From Rossellomorea pakistanensis (GTDB lineage: Bacteria > Bacillota > Bacilli > Bacillales > Bacillaceae_B), in assembly GCF_016908495.1 (NCBI RefSeq), contig NZ_JAFBDZ010000004.1:248001-312000 (forward strand): a DNA stretch of 64,000 nucleotides, given 5' to 3'. The stretch's first letter is position 1. Each line of letters begins with the position of its first letter. Made by a program: the position numbers and the translations under genes. This document shows, piece by piece, positions 9,232 through 18,796 of the stretch. The notes under the pieces are model-generated. The model had not been told where the DNA came from, ran no database searches, and saw only the letters and a list, made by a program, of their open reading frames with translations.

Positions 9232-10086
9232 TCACCTCTCTACTCCCTGCGATATCCCAAACCTCTGATTTACCTTCTCCATATCTTCCAGCGATTTTAA
9301 TACCTCTACTTTATTGATTTCGAATATTTCTCCTAAGAGGATTTCAATCAAAAACACTGTTGCCATATGGGAATTAGCAAATATATCGGAATTTATACTT
9401 GTCAATAAATTGATGTCGACTATTTCTCTAAAAGGATTATTGAGGTTACTTAAGCAAATTTGTGTTATTTCTCTTTCCTTCGCGAATTGAACGGCATGAA
9501 CCATTCTTTTGCTGTAGGAAGGCACACTAATCGTAATCAATAAGTCCTCTTTGTTCATTCCCCTTAAATAATCAAACACCTCATCATTTTCACCACTGAT
9601 TAACAGGACATTCCCATATGCTTCATTTAAATGAACTTGAAGAATTTTGGCAGGACCCAATGAATTTCTCCGAGCCATAATGACAATTTTTCTTGCTGAA
9701 TGGATAGTCTTTGCAGAAAGATTAAGAATCTCATCACTGTTGTGATTCAGTGTCTGCTGAATATTGTACATAGCTTGCTGGTATACATGATGATACATAC
9801 TGTTATCTTGGCAATTTTCCTCACTCGAAAAACCCTTTTGTACCTTGTGCTCAAAGCGATTTTGGAACACTTTTTTCAAATCAGATTGAAGATCAGGATA
9901 TCCTTTAAAACCTATATCCTGTGCAAATCTAACGACAACTGATTCACTTACTCCTACTCTTTTTGAAAGCTCAGAGGCTGATAGAAGTGCCACTTCCTGC
10001 CAATTATCTAATATAAAATAAGCTACTTTCTTTTTAGCATTACTCAATTTTTCTAAGTGATCTTGAATTTTTACAAAAACCGACAT
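9232..10086 (-). CDS. MurR/RpiR-family transcriptional regulator
   Basis: 284 residues. The N-terminal HTH_6 domain (about 1-77) contains SASELSKRVGVSESVVVRFAQ, typical of RpiR proteins. The C-terminal SIS domain (about 125-265) would bind a phosphorylated sugar or similar ligand. The GAGGGA site precedes the ATG. It is divergent from an ornithine cyclodeaminase-like gene and a GltS-like symporter, so it probably regulates them, with an inverted repeat TAGCAA-N6-TTGCTA in the spacer as a candidate site. Confidence 0.85.
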   Translation of the reverse strand: MSVFVKIQDHLEKLSNAKKKVAYFILDNWQEVALLSASELSKRVGVSESVVVRFAQDIGFKGYPDLQSDLKKVFQNRFEHKVQKGFSSEENCQDNSMYHHVYQQAMYNIQQTLNHNSDEILNLSAKTIHSARKIVIMARRNSLGPAKILQVHLNEAYGNVLLISGENDEVFDYLRGMNKEDLLITISVPSYSKRMVHAVQFAKEREITQICLSNLNNPFREIVDINLLTSINSDIFANSHMATVFLIEILLGEIFEINKVEVLKSLEDMEKVNQRFGISQGVER

Positions 10087-10122
10087 TATAATCCCTCATT
10101 TCAACAAAAATAATTGTTGCCT

Positions 10123-10140
10123 TAGCAAGAATTATTGCTA
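10123..10140. promoter_or_regulatory. Inverted repeat, candidate RpiR operator
   Basis: TAGCAA (10123-10128) and TTGCTA (10135-10140) with a 6-nt spacer sit immediately before a TATAAT (10144-10149) that fits the -10 of the downstream plus-strand operon. The position suggests repression. Confidence 0.5.
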
Positions 10141-10196
10141 TACTATAATTATACCGTAATTCTAACTTTTCAGAAAACTATAAGGAGGTTATTTAA

Positions 10197-11231
10197 TTGA
10201 AAGGCAATGAAATTTTATTTTTATCACAAGAAGATGTGAAACAATGTGGTGGATTTGATATGGTCAATATTATAAGCATAATGGAAAAAGTTTTTAAACT
10301 CCACCATAAAAAAGATTACATTTTACCGAAAAAAACCGCACTACGTTGGGGAGATATGGATTCAGAGTCGATAACAGGACGGATTAATTCAATGCCTGGT
10401 TTTATAGGAGGAGACTTTAATATATCCGGTATTAAGTGGATCTCTAGTGCACCGCAAAATCCGTTTAAATATAATCTCCCTCGCGCCACGGGATTAATTA
10501 TTCTAAATGATCCTAATACACTTACTCCTACTGCGATTATGGATGGAACATTAATAAGTGCCATGAGAACCGGTGCCAATTCAGGTGTTGCTGCAAAATA
10601 TCTTGCTAAACCTGATTCAAAAATCATTGGACTGGTAGGAGCAGGCGTTCAAAACAGAACACAATTACTTGCCCTTAAAGCAGTCCTTAAAGAAATTGAA
10701 GAAATTAGAATTTATGACCTCGATGAAGCTAGAGCAAGAAATTTTGCAAAGGAAATGCAATCAGTGGTTAACACTCCTATCTTAGTGATGAATTCATCAG
10801 AAGAAACAATCAGAGGAGCGGATGTTTTTGTTACAGCTACGGTTACAAAAACCCCTATCGTAAATGCAGATTGGATAAAGGAGGGTTCCCTTTATATTCA
10901 TGTTGGTAGTCACGAGTGTGAATTTGATGTCATCTATCAATCTGACAAAATTGTAGTCGATGATTGGGGGGAGCTTAAGCATAGAGGTGTAGAAACCATT
11001 TCTATTATGTATAATACCGGTAACTTTGACGAGACTACGATCTACTCAGAGTTAGGGGCAATCGTTTCAGGTAGTAAACCGGGTAGGGAAAATTCTACTG
11101 AGAAAGTGTATTTTAATAGTGTTGGGATGGGGATCGAAGATGTTGCAGTAGCGAAAGCCGTCTATGAAACGGCCAAGAACAATCATGTAGGACAGTCATT
11201 ATCATTATGGAATACTCCAACTTTTATTTAA
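10197..11231 (+). CDS. Ornithine cyclodeaminase/mu-crystallin family protein
   Basis: 344 residues with a TTG start (10197) placed 8 nt after an AAGGAGG site. The NAD(P)-binding loop GLVGAGVQNRTQ and the preceding SAMRTGANSGVAAKYLA are characteristic of ornithine cyclodeaminase, alanine dehydrogenase (archaeal type) and SbnB-like enzymes. It probably acts on an amino or imino acid with NAD(P)H. The exact reaction cannot be assigned; the GltS-type symporter 13 bp downstream suggests an acidic amino acid or derivative. Confidence 0.8.
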   Translation: MKGNEILFLSQEDVKQCGGFDMVNIISIMEKVFKLHHKKDYILPKKTALRWGDMDSESITGRINSMPGFIGGDFNISGIKWISSAPQNPFKYNLPRATGLIILNDPNTLTPTAIMDGTLISAMRTGANSGVAAKYLAKPDSKIIGLVGAGVQNRTQLLALKAVLKEIEEIRIYDLDEARARNFAKEMQSVVNTPILVMNSSEETIRGADVFVTATVTKTPIVNADWIKEGSLYIHVGSHECEFDVIYQSDKIVVDDWGELKHRGVETISIMYNTGNFDETTIYSELGAIVSGSKPGRENSTEKVYFNSVGMGIEDVAVAKAVYETAKNNHVGQSLSLWNTPTFI

Positions 11232-11244
11232 GGAGGTAGATCAT

Positions 11245-12639
11245 ATGCCACAAGAGGTTATTTCCTCTGATTTGTTAAATTCTTTCTTATTTTATGTAAG
11301 TATTCTCGGAGTTCTCTTATTTATCGGTGTCATTTCGAGAATTAAAGTCGGAATTTTCAAGAAATTATTTATACCTGCCTCTTTAATTGCTGGTTTTATT
11401 GGTATCATCATCGGCCCTTATGGATTAAAAATATTACCGGAGCCAATGGTTAGTACTTGGGGCAGCTTAGCAGGAATATTAATAACGATTGTATTTGCCC
11501 CAATGCTCATTGGAATGACCCAAAAAACATCAAAGGAAGCGGCAAAGCATGCAGTTCCACAAGTTTTATACAGTTATTTAGGAAGTACCCTTCAAATTGG
11601 TGTTCCTTTACTCGTCACCGGACTAATTCTAATTCCACTTTGGAATGTAGATGAATTGTTCGGATCCATCATCGAGATCGGATGGGCTGGTGGTCACGGA
11701 ACAGCTGGCGGAATGCAAAGTGTTTTTGAATCCTTTAATTGGATGGAAGGCACGTCCCTCTCTCTTACTTCAGCAACCATTGGATTACTCGTCGGGATCA
11801 TTGGTGGAATGATTATTATAAATATCGGAGTCAAAAAAGGCTATACATCCGTCATCAAAAGTACCTCTCAATTAAAATCACAACAACAAGATATCCCTCA
11901 AGAGAAAAAAGCCAACTCATATAATACAATAAACGCAGATGTAGTGGAAAGCTTCGGATTTCATTTTGCTTTAATCTTTATTGCCGTTCTAATCGGGTGG
12001 GGACTACAACAACTAATTAGTCCTTTCATCACAGGCGTACCTTTATTCCCATTAGCCATGATTGGTGGATTAGTCGTTAATATAATCCTTTCAAAAACGA
12101 AATTTTACGAGTTAATCGACAAAAATACTCTGAATAGAATACAAGGGCTAGCCTTAGAATTTCTTATTGTAGGAGCGGTAGCCTCAATCAAAATCCCTGT
12201 AGTCCTTGAATTCGCTGTTCCATTACTTATTATCACTGCATTCAGTATCATAACGTTACTTTGGTATTTCTACTTTATTGGTCCAAAAATGTTTAAAAAG
12301 GATTGGTTTGAACATTCCATTGTCAACTATGGTACAGCTACAGGCGTCACAGCCGTCGGGTTAATGCTATTAAGAACAGTGGATCCCAATATGAAAACCG
12401 AAGCGGCGTCTGCTTATGCGATTAGAGCCCCCTTTTACAGTCCTTTTCTAGGAGGAGGTTTAATTACTTCTATCGTTCCCGTTCTTATTATTAATTATGG
12501 TACCACGTTAGTGGGCTTTGGGTTCTTATTGGTTTCTATTCTAATATTAGTCGTGTCTAAATTGCTAGGGATTTTAAATTGGGAGGCAGGAAAGAACCTT
12601 GGTAATCAAGATAGCACCTTTCCAAAAGTAGACCTATAG
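11245..12639 (+). CDS. Glutamate:Na+ symporter-like transporter (GltS/ESS family)
   Basis: 464 residues with about 11-12 transmembrane segments in two halves. The first half carries IGWAGGHGTAGGMQ, the conserved loop of GltS symporters, and the second half has NYGTATGVTAVG at the matching place. It should import glutamate or a related anion with sodium. It forms an operon with the cyclodeaminase-like gene (13-bp gap, AAGGAGG site) and is followed by a terminator. Confidence 0.82.
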   Translation: MPQEVISSDLLNSFLFYVSILGVLLFIGVISRIKVGIFKKLFIPASLIAGFIGIIIGPYGLKILPEPMVSTWGSLAGILITIVFAPMLIGMTQKTSKEAAKHAVPQVLYSYLGSTLQIGVPLLVTGLILIPLWNVDELFGSIIEIGWAGGHGTAGGMQSVFESFNWMEGTSLSLTSATIGLLVGIIGGMIIINIGVKKGYTSVIKSTSQLKSQQQDIPQEKKANSYNTINADVVESFGFHFALIFIAVLIGWGLQQLISPFITGVPLFPLAMIGGLVVNIILSKTKFYELIDKNTLNRIQGLALEFLIVGAVASIKIPVVLEFAVPLLIITAFSIITLLWYFYFIGPKMFKKDWFEHSIVNYGTATGVTAVGLMLLRTVDPNMKTEAASAYAIRAPFYSPFLGGGLITSIVPVLIINYGTTLVGFGFLLVSILILVVSKLLGILNWEAGKNLGNQDSTFPKVDL

Positions 12640-12719
12640 GAAAGCTGTCCCAAAAGGAATTTTGGAAGACACAGAGTAATTGAGTTTTTCTTCCTCCTTT
12701 TAAGTTACTAACAAAAAAT

Positions 12720-12759
12720 AAAAAACGCGTATCAGTGTTCAATTGGTACGCGTTTTTTT
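12720..12759 (+). terminator. Intrinsic terminator after the GltS-like gene
   Basis: AAAAAACGCGTA (12720-12731) pairs with TACGCGTTTTTT (12747-12758), with the T run at the distal arm; the stem is A/T-symmetrical and could work on both strands. Confidence 0.8.
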
Positions 12760-12931
12760 ATGTAGTCATATTCCATATGTATTTTCCTGTTTCTGAATAA
12801 TTTACCATCACACTAATTTCTTTATAATAGATCCCTTATCTTATTCCATTATGACAAACTTGGCCTCTATTCCCCATATTCTCTGAAATACACCTCAAGG
12901 ATCGTTTTAGAATGATTAATTAACTTTCTGG

Positions 12932-12977
12932 TTGACTTTTATCTGACTACAAATGTAATATTATACTACAGTTGTAA
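12932..12977 (+). promoter_or_regulatory. bla promoter with two BlaI-type operators
   Basis: TTGACT (12932-12937) and TAATAT (12956-12961) form a promoter with 18-nt spacing. Two dyads of the BlaI/MecI type overlap or follow the -10: TACAAATGTA (12947-12956) and TACAGTTGTA (12966-12975). This is the known architecture for BlaI repression. The remaining 435-bp gap holds only this and the upstream terminator. Confidence 0.75.
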
Positions 12978-13074
12978 TCAACTGAATTAAAAGGGGGAAT
13001 AAGTGTTTACAAATAACGTTTGGTAAACGGAGAAAACAGTATAAAAAATCCATTACTAGAAAGAAGGAATCAAT

Positions 13075-14004
13075 ATGAGAAATACAAATCCATACAAGTC
13101 CGGCGTGCGTAAGTTAACACTGTACCTAGCATTGCTGTCCCTGACAATACTTACCGCATGCGTAAATGCAGATAATAAAACCGATGCATCATCCGAAAAG
13201 GAAATCGAAAAAGAGCAAACGATCAATAAAGATGAAAAGTTTGTCCAGCTCGAGGATGAATTTGACGCCCGAATCGGTGTCTATGCAATCGATACGGGGA
13301 CTAACCAAACCGTTGAATTCAACCCGGATGAGCGTTTTGCCTACTCATCCACCTTCAAAGTTTTGGCCGCAGCAATCCTGCTAAAGCAAAACGACCTCAA
13401 AGATCTTGAAAAAGTCGTTACGTACAATAAGGAAGATTTGGTTACCTATTCTCCGGTTACCGAGAAACACGTGGATACCGGAATGACACTGTTGGAAATA
13501 AGTGAAGCGGCTATCCGGAAAAGTGACAACACTGCGGGGAATCTATTACTTGAAGCGCTCGGGGGTCCTGATAAATTCGAGCATGCCTTACGTGGGATAG
13601 GTGATGACGTTACCCAGTCCGAACGATACGAAACCGAATTGAATGAATTCACACCAGGGAATACACGTGATACCAGCACACCGAGAGTTCTGGCCACCAA
13701 TCTGAAGAAAGTCGTACTTGGTGATTATCTTCCAAATAAAAAGCGTGAATTACTTATCGATTGGATGAAAGGAAATGCAACAGGAGATGCACTTATACGT
13801 GCAGGCGCACCTCAAGGGTGGATAGTTGGGGACAAAAGCGGAGCCGGAAGCTACGGAACAAGAAATGACATTGCCGTTGTATGGCCGCCGAACCAAGAAC
13901 CAATCGTCATTGCCGTTATGTCACGGTATGATACAAAGGATGCCAAATATGACAATGCGCTGGTTGAAAAGGCTGCCGAAATCACACTAAACGCGTTTAA
14001 ATAA
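13075..14004 (+). CDS. bla: Class A beta-lactamase (lipoprotein form)
   Basis: 309 residues. A lipoprotein signal ends at LTAC (Cys about 29), so the enzyme is probably membrane-anchored outside the cell, as in the large form of Bacillus penicillinases. All class A motifs are present: STFK (active-site Ser and Lys), SDN, the omega-loop ETELNE with the general-base Glu, and DKSGAG. It hydrolyses penicillins and related beta-lactams. BlaI-type operators lie upstream, and blaR1 (broken) and blaI lie downstream. Confidence 0.94.
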   Translation: MRNTNPYKSGVRKLTLYLALLSLTILTACVNADNKTDASSEKEIEKEQTINKDEKFVQLEDEFDARIGVYAIDTGTNQTVEFNPDERFAYSSTFKVLAAAILLKQNDLKDLEKVVTYNKEDLVTYSPVTEKHVDTGMTLLEISEAAIRKSDNTAGNLLLEALGGPDKFEHALRGIGDDVTQSERYETELNEFTPGNTRDTSTPRVLATNLKKVVLGDYLPNKKRELLIDWMKGNATGDALIRAGAPQGWIVGDKSGAGSYGTRNDIAVVWPPNQEPIVIAVMSRYDTKDAKYDNALVEKAAEITLNAFK

Positions 14005-14012
14005 GAAAACCT

Positions 14013-14051
14013 GGATCACACATGTCAGTCAGGGGCTGGCATGTGTGACCC
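14013..14051 (+). terminator. Hairpin after the beta-lactamase gene
   Basis: A 16-bp imperfect stem (14013-14028 with 14036-14051) built on TCACACATG and CATGTGTGA starts 9 nt past the stop. It lacks a T run, so it may be a terminator or an mRNA 3' stabiliser. Confidence 0.5.
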
Positions 14052-14547
14052 TCCACACAACCATTTATTCACACCTTTTTACATTGGAGAAGCTGACTAG
14101 ATTTTTGGTCATGGGTCTAAGACAGTTTCGATTATGTCTTTATTTTCTTGGTTTATTTCATCCGACACTTTTTGTTTCTGCCGTATGAAGTAGTAGAGCT
14201 ATTTCTTTTTTATTGTAACCACTTCGGTAAAAACTCAGAATCCTTTGCTGTCTTTTGAAAACTCTGGAAGGTGCCCATCTGCAGATTTCCTTTAGGCAAT
14301 GGCATTCCTTTACCGATAAATTTTTATAGTCATCATAATTTTCCCTTATCATATCACCGATGAAATCATTCTATTTCTCACTCACATACATGACCCCCTT
14401 TCAAAAATAGTTTAATATATTTTTTTACATACTGCTTGAATCACCAGCCTACTCATATAAAATTTATAATCTAACGGAAACATTGACGCAGTGGCAAAAT
14501 TAAGTTACTTTGGGTAAATAACTTCGCGGTTAAGGAGATGAAGTAAG
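14052..14547. other. Intergenic region before blaR1
   Basis: About 500 bp with no convincing gene. A 64-codon minus-strand frame at 14158-14352 has a vaguely HTH-like stretch (SGYNKKEIALLLH) but no good ribosome site. No BlaI-type TACA-N2-TGTA dyad was seen here, unlike upstream of bla. Confidence 0.4.
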
Positions 14548-16318
14548 ATGTCTGCCCTTCACCTGGCTGTAAGCATGTTTATATCTTCTTTCATAGTCAT
14601 CATAATCTTGCTAATCCGAAAGATTTTTAAGAACCAATTATCATCCAAATGGCAATACAATTTATGGTTTATTTTACTGACCGCGTTAACACTTCCCTTA
14701 CTTCCAACGCATTTATTGGATTTTGGTGGTACGTTCACGTGGAATGGGAATCAAAACAGTAATCCGTCATCGTCCAATCCCACAATAGAAAATCTCGCAA
14801 CGGAAAATGGAAATTGGATGAACGATTTTTCAACATCTGTTAACCGGTTTGACCTGACATTATTCAACCAATTCATAACCATTATATGGATAACCGGCAT
14901 GCTCGTGATGATTGCTTTGACCATTCACGCATGGACGAAACTGAGCCAAATAAAAAAGTCCACAAGCTTCGTGAAAAATCAAGAGGTTCTCGCATTATTC
15001 GAACAGTGCAAACAACGCCTCCATATTTCACAGCAGCTTGTGTTGGTGAAATCACCGCTCATCAAGTCGCCGCTGACGTTCGGTATTTTCAAAACCTACA
15101 TTATTCTTCCAAGCGATGCTGAAGCATGGCTGTCTATGGATGAGTTGAAATACATTTTGCTGCATGAATTAAATCACTATAAATATAAAGACATTGCTAC
15201 GAATTACCTGATGGTTCGTTTCAGATTTTGTACTGGTATAATCCATTGATTTGGATTGCCTTCAGGGAAATGCGGTTAGACCGGGAAATCGCCTGTGACA
15301 GTGCCGTCTTAAAACTGCTTGATCACAACCAGTATGCAGCATACGGAAACACAATCATTCATTTTGCTGATAAATCTTATCTTCCAAGGCAGTTTGCAAT
15401 GGTTAACCAGCTTGCTAGTTCCAAAAAGCAATTAAAAAAACGGATTGAACGTATTGCCGCCTTCACAACAGAATCAAAACGTTTAAAATTGAAAAGCATC
15501 CTGATTTTTATGTTTCTGGCGGGGGTTGTCGTGAGTCAGATACCCATTGTTTCTGCCATTCCTTATGGTGATGATCGGATCAATTTTGAACATAAGCGGA
15601 CCGTGTATGAGGATTTAAGCGCATTTTTCAACGGACATGACGGCAGCTTTGTACTGTACGATTTGCAGAAAGCGCAATACCATATCTATAATAAAGAGAA
15701 AAGCACGTTACGGATTTCGCCGAATTCCACATATAAAATATACAACGCGTTATTCGCATTGGAGTCTGGTGTGATTACACGTCAGCAGACCTCCATGAAG
15801 TGGAACGGAAAAACATACCCTTATAAAACCTGGAACCAAAATCAAAATTTATTTACCGCGATGGAAAATTCCGTGACCTGGTACTTTCAAATGCTCGACA
15901 AAAAGATTCAGATGAAAAATATATCCAAGCATATCTAAAAAAAATAAATTATGGAAATCAAAATGTGTCCGGTGGGATCGAAGATTATTGGCTCGAATCT
16001 TCTTTAAAAATTTCACCGATAGAACAGGTGCAGACACTCAAAGACTTTTATACAAACCAATTTGGATTTGATGAGAAGAACGTTCAATTAATAAAAGATG
16101 CCATCAAGCTGGAAACAAAAGACCATTCAACACTTTATGGCAAAACCGCCACAGGAACGGTCAACGGAAAAAATGTGAATGGCTGGTTTATGGGATATGT
16201 TGAAACGAAAAACAACACGTATTTCTTTGCAACCAATATCGAAAACAATCATCATGCTAATGGTATTATAGCCACTGACATAACAAAATCCATTTTGGAA
16301 GACAAAGGCATTTATTAG
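14548..16318 (+). pseudogene. blaR1: blaR1 sensor/metalloprotease, broken by two frameshifts
   Basis: Three consecutive frames make up one BlaR1. Part 1 (14548-15249) has N-terminal helices and the M56 zinc motif HELNHYKYKD. After a one-base loss at about 15217 the sequence continues as FQILYWYNPLIWIAFRE, with the downstream DREIACDS and the start of the penicillin-sensor domain, including STYK. After a second one-base loss at about 15910 it continues through the C-terminal sensor to 16318. BlaR1 normally senses beta-lactams and triggers BlaI cleavage. As written, no full-length sensor can be made, although blaI is intact. Sequencing error is the main alternative. Confidence 0.88.
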
Positions 16319-16340
16319 AAAAGTAAAGGCAGGGATTCAC

Positions 16341-16724
16341 GTGACGAATAAAATACCCACTATTTCAGAGTCGGAATGGGAAGTGTTGAAAGTGCTTTGG
16401 CAAAAAGCTCCCCGAACAGCAAATGAAATCATTTCATCCTTGCCGGCACAAAATAACTGGAAGCCGAAAACGGTACGTACCCTATTGGATCGGCTCACTA
16501 AAAAAGAAGTCATTGGTGTTCACAAGGATCAGCGAGTCTATACATTCTATCCACTATTTTCCCAAAACGAATGCCAGCGCGCCAAAACTGAATCTTTTGT
16601 GAAACGATTCTATGACGGCACCTTAAAATCAATGCTCGTTCAATTTATTCAGGATGAGGAATTGACTGACGAGGATATAAAAGAATTACGATCTATATTG
16701 GATAACAAGCAGGATAAGGAATAA
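16341..16724 (+). CDS. blaI: BlaI/MecI-family beta-lactamase repressor
   Basis: 127 residues from a GTG start. The N-terminal winged helix (about 7-72: SEWEVLKVLWQ, KPKTVRTLLDRL) and C-terminal dimerisation helices are intact. In staphylococcal BlaI the BlaR1-dependent cut is between N101 and F102; here the same place reads Q101-F102, a change of unknown effect. It should bind the two TACA-N2-TGTA dyads upstream of bla. It starts 22 bp after the blaR1 reading frame, as in the usual blaR1-blaI operon. Confidence 0.9.
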   Translation: MTNKIPTISESEWEVLKVLWQKAPRTANEIISSLPAQNNWKPKTVRTLLDRLTKKEVIGVHKDQRVYTFYPLFSQNECQRAKTESFVKRFYDGTLKSMLVQFIQDEELTDEDIKELRSILDNKQDKE

Positions 16725-16807
16725 GAAACACCCACTTCAGTGCAAAAATGGGACTTTCCAAAAACCCAACATTCCGGAAATTTTGTACGATAAGTAAATT
16801 AGAAAAT

Positions 16808-16852
16808 AAAACAGCCGATTTCACCTTCTATTTTTAAGGAATCGGCTGTTTT
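16808..16852 (+). terminator. Intrinsic terminator between blaI and the HxlR gene
   Basis: AAAACAGCCGATT (16808-16820) and AATCGGCTGTTTT (16840-16852) form a perfect 13-bp stem with T-rich tails on both strands, serving the convergent genes. Confidence 0.8.
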
Positions 16853-17004
16853 ATCTGTCTTACTATTTATGTCAGGTAATTTGCGCCCGTTCTAAGTAAG
16901 TCGGAAGAATTGAGGTAACAAATCAGACCTATTCATTACCTCTAAATGAAAAGAGTCACTAATCAAACTAAATAATCCCCAGAAGACCCAAACTCCGAAT
17001 CCCC

Positions 17005-17376
17005 TCACTTAAGCTGTTCATTCAACACACTATCTTCTAAAACAGAAAATTTATCTCCATATACTTTCGTTAAATGTTTTTCACCCCATGCACATAGTGA
17101 ATTTAAGATACTTTCTAAGCTTCGTCCATATTCACTAAGCTCGTATTCTACCTTTGGCGGAACTTGATTGTGCACGATTCGATTGATGACCCCATCCTCT
17201 TCAAGCTCGCGCAGCTGTTGGGTAAGCATTTTTTGTGTGATATTGGGCATGAGGCGCTTTAATTCGCTTGTTCGTTTTTTTCCGTGAGTCAGATGGCAAA
17301 GAATCACACATTTCCACTTCCCACCTATGACTTCTAATGTCGCTTCAACAGAGATATTGTATTTCTTTTTTTGCAT
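17005..17376 (-). CDS. ytcD: HxlR-family regulator (YtcD-like)
   Basis: 123 residues: winged helix of the HxlR type, with VIGGKWKCVILCHL, SELKRLMPNITQKMLTQQLRELEEDGV and the wing VPPKVEYELSEYG. Position 27 is Cys in WKCVILC, a potential redox-sensing residue of the kind used by some HxlR regulators. It is divergent from an MFS pump and an aldo/keto reductase, the same arrangement as ytcD/ytbD/ytbE in B. subtilis. Perfect inverted repeats in the spacer are likely its sites. Confidence 0.85.
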   Translation of the reverse strand: MQKKKYNISVEATLEVIGGKWKCVILCHLTHGKKRTSELKRLMPNITQKMLTQQLRELEEDGVINRIVHNQVPPKVEYELSEYGRSLESILNSLCAWGEKHLTKVYGDKFSVLEDSVLNEQLK

Positions 17377-17391
17377 CTTTGTCCTCCTTCT

Positions 17392-17455
17392 TATAGGTAC
17401 TAGAAAGTACCTATATTACTTTTAGGTTTCTATATAACTTTAAAGTGCGTACTTT
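17392..17455. promoter_or_regulatory. Two inverted repeats, candidate HxlR operators
   Basis: TATAGGTAC (17392-17400) and GTACCTATA (17407-17415) are perfect 9-nt arms with a 6-nt spacer, 16 bp before the regulator ATG. A second dyad, AAAGT-GCGT-ACTTT, lies at 17442-17455 toward the pump gene. Both share an A/T-rich GTAC-type core. Confidence 0.6.
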
Positions 17456-17580
17456 TCTTTATGATCGATATATCTCATAATAACATTTGCCGGCCGATTC
17501 ATACTATACTTTCTTTCAAAATTTATTATTCGCTGAAAAGAAAGTTTTCATTTATATAACTGAAAAAAGGAGGAGATAAT

Positions 17581-18774
17581 ATGGCTTTAAGGAAAAAGCA
17601 AAGCACATTAGCATTGCTTGCCTTAGCAGTAAGTGCTTTTGCCATCGGAACGACTGAATTCATCAGTGTCGGATTGCTGCCTCTTATTGCTAATGATTTA
17701 AGTATCCCGGTGACCACTGCAGGGTTAACGGTTTCTTTATATGCCCTAGGGGTAACATTTGGAGCTCCTATTTTGACATCTTTGACATCGAGAATGTCAC
17801 GTAAGACCTTATTACTTTGGATTATGATTGTCTTCATTATTGGTAATACTCTTGCAGCAATCTCTACGACAATTGGGTTATTGCTAGTAGCACGTGTGAT
17901 CTCAGCATTTTCACATGGGGTCTTCATGTCAATAGGATCGACAATTGCTGCCGATTTAGTTCCGGAAAATCGCAGGGCCAGCGCGATTTCCATTATGTTT
18001 ACAGGTCTTACAGTAGCAACAGTAACGGGTGTTCCATTTGGAACCTTTATTGGACAGCAGCTAGGTTGGAGAACAGCCTTTATTACCATTGTAATCATTG
18101 GTGTCATTGCCCTGATTGCTAATAGCATTCTTGTCCCATCTAATTTACGAAAAGGAGTAAAAACAACTTTTCGTGATCAGCTTAAGCTTGTGACAAATGG
18201 CCGGTTATTGCTTTTATTCATCATTACAGCATTAGGATATGGCGGAACATTTGTCGTGTTTACCTTCTTATCACCATTGCTTCAAGACATCACTGGGTTT
18301 AAAGAAGGAACGGTGACTGTAATTTTATTAGCTTATGGAATTGCGATTGCGATTGGGAATATGATTGGAGGTAAGTTATCGAATCAAAATCCAATTCGCG
18401 CATTGTTTTATATGTTTATTGTACAGGCAGTCGTCTTATTTATTTTGATGTTTACAGCACCATTTAAAATGGCCGGATTAATCACGATTCTTTTAATGGG
18501 GCTGTTAGCATTTATGAATGTGCCGGGCTTACAAGTATATGTTGTGATGCTGGCAGAGCGCTTCGTTCCTAGTGCGGTTGATGTGGCATCGGCTATAAAT
18601 ATTGCTGCCTTTAATGCCGGGATTGCAATAGGCTCTTATTTAGGCGGTCTTATTACAGACTCAATAGGACTTATTCATACGTCCTGGATTGGAGCCCTTA
18701 TGGTTTTAGTGGCTGCAGTTTTAACTGGATTTAGCAGAGCTTTGGAACAAAAAGATCAAGCAAGTAAAGCATAA
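17581..18774 (+). CDS. ytbD: MFS efflux transporter, DHA1 family (YtbD-like)
   Basis: 397 residues, 12 transmembrane helices. IGTTEFISVGLLPLIANDL and the loop SRMSRKTLLLW are typical of the AraJ/YdhP-type DHA1 drug or sugar efflux family. The GGAGGAG site precedes the ATG. It is paired with the divergent HxlR gene and the aldo/keto reductase 22 bp downstream. A role in exporting a toxic electrophile or drug is an inference from the regulator type; the substrate is unknown. Confidence 0.87.
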   Translation: MALRKKQSTLALLALAVSAFAIGTTEFISVGLLPLIANDLSIPVTTAGLTVSLYALGVTFGAPILTSLTSRMSRKTLLLWIMIVFIIGNTLAAISTTIGLLLVARVISAFSHGVFMSIGSTIAADLVPENRRASAISIMFTGLTVATVTGVPFGTFIGQQLGWRTAFITIVIIGVIALIANSILVPSNLRKGVKTTFRDQLKLVTNGRLLLLFIITALGYGGTFVVFTFLSPLLQDITGFKEGTVTVILLAYGIAIAIGNMIGGKLSNQNPIRALFYMFIVQAVVLFILMFTAPFKMAGLITILLMGLLAFMNVPGLQVYVVMLAERFVPSAVDVASAINIAAFNAGIAIGSYLGGLITDSIGLIHTSWIGALMVLVAAVLTGFSRALEQKDQASKA

Positions 18775-18796
18775 TAAAATTTTGGAGGTATGAAAA

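Noticed and set aside
9069..9317. 82-codon plus-strand frame
   Set aside because: It covers terminators and the antisense end of the RpiR gene; no start signals.
14158..14352. 64-codon minus-strand frame between bla and blaR1
   Set aside because: A short HTH-like stretch, but no ribosome site and an unusual place; too weak to call a gene.
17526..18128. Minus-strand open frame of 200 codons
   Set aside because: Antisense to the MFS gene, low-complexity composition and no start signals.
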